From Methanosarcina spelaei (GTDB lineage: Archaea; Halobacteriota; Methanosarcinia; Methanosarcinales; Methanosarcinaceae): DNA of 35,823 bases. How positions within the stretch are numbered: position 1 is the first letter of the stretch; each line of letters starts with the position of its first letter. Below the pieces are notes generated by a model. The model was given only the letters and a program-made list of their open reading frames with translations. It was not told where the DNA came from and did no database searches. Location: positions 1 through 35,823 of the forward strand of contig NZ_LMVP01000279.1 of assembly GCF_002287235.1 (NCBI RefSeq), given 5' to 3'. Both the position numbers and the translations under genes were made by a program. Positions 24,756 through 31,082 of this stretch are shown one piece after another.

Positions 24756-25265
24756 TCAATTGCTTTCGGGAACGCTCTGATCTATCCTTTTCCAGTAAGT
24801 CCTTATCCCGTTGAAGGTAAAATACACATTTGCAGGCACCTGAGTTAGTACAAGAATTAAGATAAGGATATCCACGCCAGAACTCATAGCATTTAACAAT
24901 ATCAGAACCTTTGCTAACGGATTTAACAGATCCAGAACCCCAAGGATTCCAGGGAGTATTATTGAGAGCAGGATAAAAGGTGCCAGTGTGATAAGAATAT
25001 ATCTTGATTTTGATACTTCTTCTTCCGAGTAAACAAATCCGCCAAAATAAGTAATTCCTAAAAACGTTTTATTCGACGTTAGAAAACCCGGAACAAAGAC
25101 AAAATGAGCGAGTTCATGAATAAAAATCAGCCCTACAAGGTATACAATATCCTGTAAAGATATGGTTAGTTTTATCGTTTGCAAAGAACTGATGCCAACA
25201 TCTGCTAAAGAAAAAGGAGAAAATATGCCAAGAACCGCCATAGAAAACAGAGTGCTCAGGATCAT
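24756..25265 (-). CDS. DUF3267-type putative zincin membrane protease
   Basis: A 169-residue integral membrane protein with about four hydrophobic segments. HELAH at residues 50-54 (IFIHELAHFVFVPGFL) is a zinc-protease-type motif, and the order HELAH, then YFGGFVYS, then ISK-like SKSRYILITLAPFILLSIIL matches the DUF3267 (putative zincin peptidase) family. Family members are usually slightly longer, and the ATG at 25265 has no ribosome site; a TAG lies 12 codons upstream in frame, so the N-terminus may be shortened. A dead paralogue fragment lies at 17935-18062. It presumably acts in the membrane, but neither activity nor substrate is known. Confidence 0.72.
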   Translation of the reverse strand: MILSTLFSMAVLGIFSPFSLADVGISSLQTIKLTISLQDIVYLVGLIFIHELAHFVFVPGFLTSNKTFLGITYFGGFVYSEEEVSKSRYILITLAPFILLSIILPGILGVLDLLNPLAKVLILLNAMSSGVDILILILVLTQVPANVYFTFNGIRTYWKRIDQSVPESN

Positions 25266-25493
25266 TAACGGGACTGATAAAAGTATGGCGGTGCTAGACT
25301 ACCAGGCTCACGCAGCTGTATCCAGTTGCTTGCGGTTAGCTCTGAATGCCTTTCAGAATTTACTTGAGGAAACTTGTATCTCAGCCGGATATTACCTTCT
25401 CCTTTTTACATTATACAAAAGGACTGTTTTATTTTTTAAAGCTTATTAGAGAAAAACAGATTTGATAAAGAAGGAATTTCGGGATTGTATCAC

Positions 25494-25562
25494 TTTTTTA
25501 TTATTTTTTCGGCCCAGCCCCATTAGCTACTTCGATTGGAAATCATGAGATTACGCCGCTTT
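25494..25562 (-). repeat. Flanking repeat A, downstream of hicA
   Basis: CTTCGATTGGAAATCATGAG then ATTACGCCGCT (about 25530-25560) is nearly identical to 26195-26224, and the adjoining CACTTTTTTATTATTTTTTC resembles the same side of copies B and C. On the minus strand it contains GTAGCTAATGGGG, reminiscent of a tRNA D-arm. Confidence 0.65.
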
Positions 25563-25595
25563 AAAGAAGAAAAGAAAACTTAAGCCTTCGATTTC

Positions 25596-25829
25596 TCAAA
25601 CCTTTTTTCTTAATTCACCATACATTTCCCGTGAAATCCTGCTCTGCTTCAGGATTTCCTTAAGGAGACCAATGCTTAAATCTTCATTCCCATGTACTGG
25701 CACTACTGTTTTTCTGCCGTCAGGGTGAACATATCTCATATGGCTTCCAACCTGATGCACCTTTTGAAAGCCAAGCATTTCAAGTATCTTGCACATTTCC
25801 CTTCCATTTACAGGAAGGAGTCTACTCAT
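25596..25829 (-). CDS. hicA: HicA-type toxin
   Basis: A 77-residue protein of the HicA mRNA-interferase family: LPVNGREMCKILEMLGFQKV, then HQVGSHMRYVHPDGRKTVVP with the catalytic His in GSHMRY, and VHGNEDLSIGLLKEILKQ. Length and motif order are complete. Its ATG overlaps the HicB stop by 4 nt, so it is translated from the antitoxin message. In most hic loci hicA comes first; here the antitoxin gene is upstream. The toxin likely cleaves translated mRNA and is held in check by HicB. Confidence 0.93.
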   Translation of the reverse strand: MSRLLPVNGREMCKILEMLGFQKVHQVGSHMRYVHPDGRKTVVPVHGNEDLSIGLLKEILKQSRISREMYGELRKKV

Positions 25830-26053
25830 ACTTTTACCTCTACCTGCTGAATCCCTATAAACTTAAGAGGCATAACATCTTCAAGTTCCTCAGCTTCAAG
25901 ACAGACCTGTATCGCCTCTCTTATGCGTTCCATAGCCTGCTCAACTGTTTTTCCCTGAGTATAACAACCGGATATGTCGGGAACTTTTGCAATATACATC
26001 CCATCTTCGTCCTGTTCTATCAGGACCGTGTAGTTCAAGCTCTTGCCTTCCAT
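25826..26053 (-). CDS. hicB: HicB-type antitoxin
   Basis: A 75-residue protein of the short HicB type: YTVLIEQDEDGMYIAKVPDI, SGCYTQGKTVEQAMERIREA and a C-terminal helix-strand. It has only the partial RNase-H-like domain and no DNA-binding domain. The open frame goes on to 26116, but the residues before MEGKSLN do not belong to the family, and a TATA-like TTTAAATACT (plus 26081-26090) lies about 30 bp before 26053, which supports the shorter start on a nearly leaderless message. Confidence 0.88.
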   Translation of the reverse strand: MEGKSLNYTVLIEQDEDGMYIAKVPDISGCYTQGKTVEQAMERIREAIQVCLEAEELEDVMPLKFIGIQQVEVKV

Positions 26054-26149
26054 CTTTACCGGAATAACATTTAATCTGTGAGTATTTAAAACTGTTACAA
26101 CCAAAATTGAAGGCAAAAGTTAGCCAGGAGCCGTAAAGATCCAGAACGA

Positions 26150-26226
26150 TATTACTTTTTATTTTATGTTTCCGTCCCGAGCTTCCCTCAAGTCCTTCGA
26201 CTGGAATCATGAGATTACGCCGCTAT
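26150..26226 (-). repeat. Flanking repeat B, upstream of hicB
   Basis: CTTCGACTGGAATCATGAGA then TTACGCCGCT (26195-26224) repeats copy A with one base change and one 1-base gap. The side facing hicB (ATTACTTTTTATTTTATGTTTCC) also resembles copies A and C. The hicBA pair lies exactly between A and B. Confidence 0.65.
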
Positions 26227-26309
26227 TTTGAAGATTCCTTTAAATAAAGAAAAAAACGGGAATATCAAGAAAGCATACTTATAAATAAGATTCATATCAA
26301 CCATTTATC

Positions 26310-26513
26310 ATGGCTGAGGCTGGTTTTGAGGAGAAAGTAATAAAGGAACTCGATTCTATCAAAAAACAACTGACAGACATAAGAGAGCACATGGTAGACA
26401 TAGACTGTATCCTCACTGATAAGGAAAGAAATCTCGTAGATAAAAGCTATGAGCACCAGAAAAAAGAAAAACTGATATCCCTTTCGGAGTTCAAGAAAGA
26501 ACTGGGACTCTAA
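26310..26513 (+). CDS. Antitoxin of a broken RelE-type pair
   Basis: A 67-residue protein, mostly one long coiled-coil helix (FEEKVIKELDSIKKQLTDIR) with a C-terminal SLSEFKKELGL segment, a layout common in archaeal antitoxins that precede RelE toxins. The start at 26310 lacks a strong ribosome site; a TATA-like AAATAAGATTC is about 30 bp upstream. It is intact although its toxin is broken. Confidence 0.75.
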   Translation: MAEAGFEEKVIKELDSIKKQLTDIREHMVDIDCILTDKERNLVDKSYEHQKKEKLISLSEFKKELGL

Positions 26514-26514
26514 T

Positions 26515-26864
26515 ATTTTTGAAATTTTTCTGGACACGCTTGCAAAGAATTTCATCAAAAAACTCGATTCCAAAAACAGCCAGAGAATTATTAAAAACAT
26601 TGAAAAACTTGCTGAAGACCCTTTCCTCATGATGCAAAAAGAATCTACGAGACCAGTGAAAAGCTTTTTAGAATAAGAGTTGGGGATTTCAGGATTCTCT
26701 ATCGGATTGACTATGAAGAGATTATTATAATTTTGTCAGCGTCGGTTCAAGAAAGAGAACGTATTGAGATTTCTAAGTTTAAAAGCAAACTGTTTTTAAA
26801 TCACTTTTTAATTATATTTCCGGCGCACGGCACCATCAAAATCTTCCCATTGAGCTACCTATAA
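26515..26864 (+). pseudogene. Frameshifted RelE-type toxin
   Basis: One frame gives FEIFLDTLAKNFIKKLDSKN, SQRIIKNIEKLAEDPF and then loses register near 26625. The next frame picks up HDAKRIYETSEKLFRIRVGD, FRILYRIDYEEIIIILSAS and QERERIE. Together they are a whole RelE-fold toxin. The first frame ends at a TAA at 26674-26676. There is also no ATG or GTG where the toxin should start (the region reads AATATTTTT), so the toxin is probably silent. The 3' end runs into repeat C. Confidence 0.85.
26800..26862 (-). repeat. Flanking repeat C, after the broken toxin
   Basis: AATCACTTTTTAATTATATTTCCGG-type sequence (about 26799-26823) matches the outer side of copies A and B, and CCCATTGAGCTAC (26847-26859) corresponds to CCCATTAGCTAC of copy A. 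It lacks the ATTACGCCGCT part. On the minus strand GTAGCTCAATGGGAAGA is similar to a tRNA D-arm. Confidence 0.45.
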
Positions 26865-27050
26865 GAATGTACTAATTTTTTGAAATTTAGGTCGAGAGTT
26901 AAGATTGCTCTCAAATCAATTATGTTATCTTCAAAATAATCAATAGGCGTGACTATTTGGCCAAGTAAAGTGAAACAAATAGATATTTACCTTAAGCTTC
27001 ATTCCTGATAAAGTATAATTACAACAGATTTATATTATTGATAATCTTTG

Positions 27051-28895
27051 ATGGTATATGTGTCAAAAGGAACTATTTTAGAAGACTCAGTAAAAAAGAA
27101 TATTCATAACATTAAAGTCAACAAGATTAGATTTTATTTAACCCAAGGTTTCAATGAAAAGTATCTACTATTTATCAAAGGTTACTTACTAATGATGACT
27201 ATTATGTTTTTTTCTGTCGCTTACAACAGATTCACATATTTTATTTTAATTGGAATATTTCTTTTGAGCATTTTTACAATTTTTAAAATAGAGTTGGATA
27301 AGATATTTAAAACAAGACTAACTCAAAGGATTGTTTATTACATCTTGCTTTTAGTTGTAGCAGGAATAACGGCTTATTTTATAAGGGAAGTAACTTTTGA
27401 TCATTCAAATGTGAATAATGCAAGCTCTTTTATAAGTTTAATAGTAGAAAGTGAAGCTGCAATAATTGCTATAGTTGTCAGTTTAAGTCTAGTTGCTGTT
27501 CAACAGACGTCTTCATCTTATTCTGCACGTGTTATTAATATATTCAAAGATTCGAAACGAAACCCAGACTTTTTCATATTGATGGTAACGTATGCGTTTT
27601 GTATAATTTTTGGCGTATACTTACAAAAAATGATAATAACTTCAATTTCAGGCAATACGACATTGGGGCAGGTGTTTATTTTTGACAATTTCTTAATAAA
27701 TATAATTAAAGTTTTGAGTTCAAGCAATATATCAATGGGCTCATTATTCGAAATTTATACTTGGTTTTTATACGCATTTTTTATTTTTTCGCTTTTAGCT
27801 TTAGGATCATATCTTTTAGAAACACTTGAAATGTTTAAACCACACATTTTGATAAAGTTACTCTCCGAAAATATCCGTGTGGATTCTATTAAATCAGCAA
27901 TCGAACTTGAAAACTCAAATAGCATGGATGAAAATGGGAAAATTCAACCTATTGAGGACACAATTCAGCCAATTGTTGATGTGCTACAGGGTTCAATGAT
28001 GGCTTATGACTATGGAACAACAAGCTATGGACTAAGAATAATTGAAAACAAAGCAATTCAAATTATCAAAGACAAAGATTATGATTTAACTTGCAAAGAA
28101 GCCATAGTAAAGAGAATTATTGATTATATTAAGATAGTTGGGGTTATTGCTGTAAAACAAGAGATGGAAAGAACGGTAATAGACACATCTATTACACTTT
28201 CTAATATTGGAACTGTTTTGATTGAAGAAAAACTGTATACTCCAATACCTTCAATAACTTATTCACTTAAAAAGATTGCAAAAAATTCATTGACAAAGGA
28301 CAATTTGTTAGATTCTTCAGTTCAGACCATAGATGCTTTACAAAAAATCGGAAATATGATGGTTGAAAACAATGAAAAAAGTATTGTTAAAAAGATTATT
28401 AATTCGGTTGGAGAAATCGGAATTAGTGCTATTACGCCACAGAATAATGAACTCAATGTGCTTATTTACCGTATAACAGAAGTACTTGAAGAATTTGGAA
28501 AAAAAGTTATTGAAAAAAAATGGGAAATAGAAATTGAAGTTGTAATAATAAACTTAGGTAATATTGGCTCAAAAATTATTGATAAAGAACCAATAACGAG
28601 AGATGCCGAATTGTCAGAATTAAAATTATTAACTTCTCTTTATTCTATAGCTAAAGTTGCAATAGAAGAAGATCTTGAAGACCCAATATATGATATAACT
28701 TCAACGATAAGGAACATCGGAGTAAGAGTATCTGACAAAAAACCATATATAATATATAGAGCAAGGAATTTCCTTCAGTATATTCACAAGGCATTATCAT
28801 CTAGATGTCTAGACGCAGTACCAGAAAACGTGTGGATCAAATTATGCAAGCATGTTTCAGAGCGTGAGAAAGAACTCGATAGTTTAATTGAGTAA
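27051..28895 (+). CDS. DUF2254-like membrane protein with helical-repeat C-terminus
   Basis: A 614-residue protein. The N-terminal 270 residues have about six membrane helices; IAIVVSLSLVAVQQTSSSYS then ARVINIFKDSKRNPDF resembles the core of DUF2254 membrane proteins (SLTLVALQ...YSPRLL..F..D). The C-terminal 340 residues are cytosolic helices in a repeated pattern of about 35-40 residues, each with I-x-x-L-x-x-I-G (LSNIGTVLIEEK, LQKIGNMMVENN, VGEIGISAI, LGNIGSKIIDKE, IRNIGVRVSDKK), like HEAT-type repeats. The DNA is noticeably richer in A and T than its neighbours and suggests transfer. The frame opens at TTG 27048, but the ATG at 27051 is preferred. Function unknown; a membrane sensor or scaffold is a guess. 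Confidence 0.75.
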   Translation: MVYVSKGTILEDSVKKNIHNIKVNKIRFYLTQGFNEKYLLFIKGYLLMMTIMFFSVAYNRFTYFILIGIFLLSIFTIFKIELDKIFKTRLTQRIVYYILLLVVAGITAYFIREVTFDHSNVNNASSFISLIVESEAAIIAIVVSLSLVAVQQTSSSYSARVINIFKDSKRNPDFFILMVTYAFCIIFGVYLQKMIITSISGNTTLGQVFIFDNFLINIIKVLSSSNISMGSLFEIYTWFLYAFFIFSLLALGSYLLETLEMFKPHILIKLLSENIRVDSIKSAIELENSNSMDENGKIQPIEDTIQPIVDVLQGSMMAYDYGTTSYGLRIIENKAIQIIKDKDYDLTCKEAIVKRIIDYIKIVGVIAVKQEMERTVIDTSITLSNIGTVLIEEKLYTPIPSITYSLKKIAKNSLTKDNLLDSSVQTIDALQKIGNMMVENNEKSIVKKIINSVGEIGISAITPQNNELNVLIYRITEVLEEFGKKVIEKKWEIEIEVVIINLGNIGSKIIDKEPITRDAELSELKLLTSLYSIAKVAIEEDLEDPIYDITSTIRNIGVRVSDKKPYIIYRARNFLQYIHKALSSRCLDAVPENVWIKLCKHVSEREKELDSLIE

Positions 28896-28914
28896 AATAA
28901 TTTATCAACTGTTT

Positions 28915-29060
28915 TTACAGCGAAACTATTTTTCCCTTTAGGAGAAATTTTAACCATCTTTGCCTGTTCTTTAACGATCTTGATCTCTCCTTCTTCCCAG
29001 GGTTGAAAGCTGTAGCCATTTGGAGTTTTAGAATAGCCAATGAATCCAAATTACAAATAT
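28915..29060 (-). pseudogene. Relic of an Lhr-type helicase C-terminus
   Basis: On the minus strand one frame reads FQPWEEGEIKIVKEQAKMVK, matching [20 protein letters not shown] near residue 865 of the intact helicase at 31083-33950. DNA similarity is plain over about 70 bp (TTTGCCTGTT, CTTCTTCCCAGGG). No helicase motifs lie nearby, and it is a fragment of a second copy. Confidence 0.75.
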
Positions 29061-29160
29061 AAGCACAATGTACTTTTTTCTTAGTTCTGATACTCAAGTG
29101 TTTAAATCCTGTTATTTCGTAATTTCTTATTACTAGCGATTATATAGGAAGCGCATTATC

Positions 29161-30834
29161 ATGCCTTTGAGCAAATTGTTTAAGAGTAAAGGTCTGGCAG
29201 TAACTGCTTATGATGGAGACGGTGCTGTTCTTCTGGCATTTGATATTGATGAAGAGAAGACGAAAAACCTTGCTGGCTTTGCGGTGAAGGTTGCTACTCC
29301 GAATAAAGGTCCATACAGTTCGAATGAATACTGGTTGAAGAACAGACTTAGTTTTAAGAGAGAGCTTGCACGTGAAACCGAGCTTACTCCTGAAATGTGG
29401 GAAGATTCGAACAAAGCTCCCTTCCAGACATTCCATTGGGTTCATTTTCCTGGTGCAGGCCCTGGAAAGTACGTTTACACTATTTATGCATGTTATTTCA
29501 ATAGAAACGGGTTTGTTGATTTAGATTCCAGCGTTCAGGCTGAAGTAGACCTCAGTTATCGTGCTTTTCCCAATCTTGAGCTGGGTTTTACGAGAGGGTA
29601 TATTTCGTCTCAGGCTTACACTGACAGGTTCGATAATAAGGCTATCAGGCCGAAAGTCAAGTCCATTGATTTCAATACCGGCCCTTACCAGGCACAATAT
29701 GAGTGGCTGGGTGCTCACGCAAGGAAAATGCTTTTTGATTTTCTTGAGGAGTGCTTGAATGATGATTCGATTAGTGTGGACGTATTCTCTTATGACTTTG
29801 ATGAGCCTGACATTATTAGAAAGCTTGCTGCTATGGGGCCTCGTGTTCGTGTGTTTCAGGATAATGCCCCGCTACACATCAAACCAACTTCAGTTGAACC
29901 TAAGGTAGTCGACAAATTAAAGCAGGCAGGAGCAGCGGTAAAAACCGGAAATTTCTCCCGTTTTGCACATAATAAAGTAATGATTCAAAAGAAAAATGGT
30001 AAACCTGTAAAGGTGCTAACAGGCTCAGCCAATTTCTCATTAAGAGGATTCTACATCCAGGCTAACAGTGTCCTTGTCTTTAATGACCCCATAACCGCCA
30101 GGCTCTATGAGCAGGCATTCGGACAGGCTTTCAATGATGAAAACGGTTTTAAATCCTCAACCATCGCATCAAAATGGTTTGAAGCAACAACGAATCACAA
30201 TCCCCCGGTTTCAATCAGCTATGCCCCGCATAAAACTGCATTCTCCCTGGAAACAGTGTCTCAGGCTATAGATTCGGCAAAAAGTTCGGTCTTCTTTGCT
30301 GTAATGGAGACTTCTGGCGGAGGATCTGTAATGTCGGCCCTTAAGAATCTGTCAAACAGAGAAAATATTCTCTCCCTTGGAACTATCGAGCAAAAAAGCC
30401 AGCTGAGCTTGTTCAAGCAAGGAAAGAACAGTGGAGTGACAAGCTTTGAGTTCTTGGAAAAGGACGTTCCAGCACCATTCAAGGAAGAATATAGCGGTGG
30501 AACTGGACAGGTTATACACCACAAATTCGTTGTCTGTGACTTTAATGGCGATAATCCGGTCGTGTTCTGCGGCTCTTCAAATCTATCCCAGGGTGGTGAA
30601 ATAAGCAATGGAGATAACTTGATTGAAATTCGGGATGTAGATATAGCTTACTATTATGCTATTGAAGCTATCCGACTGTTCGACCACTACAGGTTTAGAA
30701 GCCTGCATGAAAACAGCACATCAAGCAAACCACTGCAACTCGATACAACAGATAACTGGGTAAAACCGTTCTATGACTCGAATGATCTAAAATGCCAAAC
30801 AAGAAAATTATTCATCGGCACACAACAATCTTAA
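29161..30834 (+). CDS. Phospholipase D-like protein with two HKD regions
   Basis: A 557-residue protein of the PLD superfamily. The second catalytic motif is complete: HHKFVVCD at residues 453-460 followed by GSSNLS. The first is HNKVMIQKKNG at 270-280 followed by TGSANFS; it keeps H and K but not the Asp. The N-terminal 160 residues are a beta-rich domain (YVYTIYACYFNRNG, SVQAEVDLSYRAFPNLELGF). It has no signal peptide or membrane segment and so looks cytosolic. PLD proteins with this layout can be nucleases or lipid hydrolases. The ATG at 29161 has no strong ribosome site. A partner cannot be seen: the neighbours are the helicase relic and, converging from the right, the lhr gene. Confidence 0.85.
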   Translation: MPLSKLFKSKGLAVTAYDGDGAVLLAFDIDEEKTKNLAGFAVKVATPNKGPYSSNEYWLKNRLSFKRELARETELTPEMWEDSNKAPFQTFHWVHFPGAGPGKYVYTIYACYFNRNGFVDLDSSVQAEVDLSYRAFPNLELGFTRGYISSQAYTDRFDNKAIRPKVKSIDFNTGPYQAQYEWLGAHARKMLFDFLEECLNDDSISVDVFSYDFDEPDIIRKLAAMGPRVRVFQDNAPLHIKPTSVEPKVVDKLKQAGAAVKTGNFSRFAHNKVMIQKKNGKPVKVLTGSANFSLRGFYIQANSVLVFNDPITARLYEQAFGQAFNDENGFKSSTIASKWFEATTNHNPPVSISYAPHKTAFSLETVSQAIDSAKSSVFFAVMETSGGGSVMSALKNLSNRENILSLGTIEQKSQLSLFKQGKNSGVTSFEFLEKDVPAPFKEEYSGGTGQVIHHKFVVCDFNGDNPVVFCGSSNLSQGGEISNGDNLIEIRDVDIAYYYAIEAIRLFDHYRFRSLHENSTSSKPLQLDTTDNWVKPFYDSNDLKCQTRKLFIGTQQS

Positions 30835-31082
30835 GGGCCAAAGTAACAGCAGCTCACAAAGCACAAAAAGAAAATTGATTGGGGAATAAGACATCTGAAT
30901 AGTAGGCGAGGTGGGTGAGAAATGGCATACATTAGAAGGAGATTGTATCAGATGTCTTACTACATAATATTTAGGAGTGGTTATATAAATGCTATTATCT
31001 ACTGCTATTTAACATGCATTTATTTCAGTACTCATATCTTTACTTTCAATAGAGTACGCCAGCTTAAATTTAATCTACTATT

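Noticed and set aside
25162-25449. 95-codon plus-strand frame over the start of the DUF3267 gene
   Set aside because: It overlaps a better-supported gene on the other strand and has no family features.
26292-26630. 112-codon minus-strand frame opposite the antitoxin and broken toxin
   Set aside because: It is a shadow of Lys- and Glu-rich coding sequence on the plus strand.
26800-26862. tRNA gene on the minus strand suggested by GTAGCTCAATGGGAAGA
   Set aside because: Only the D-arm-like part is present; no anticodon arm, T arm or acceptor pairing can be built.
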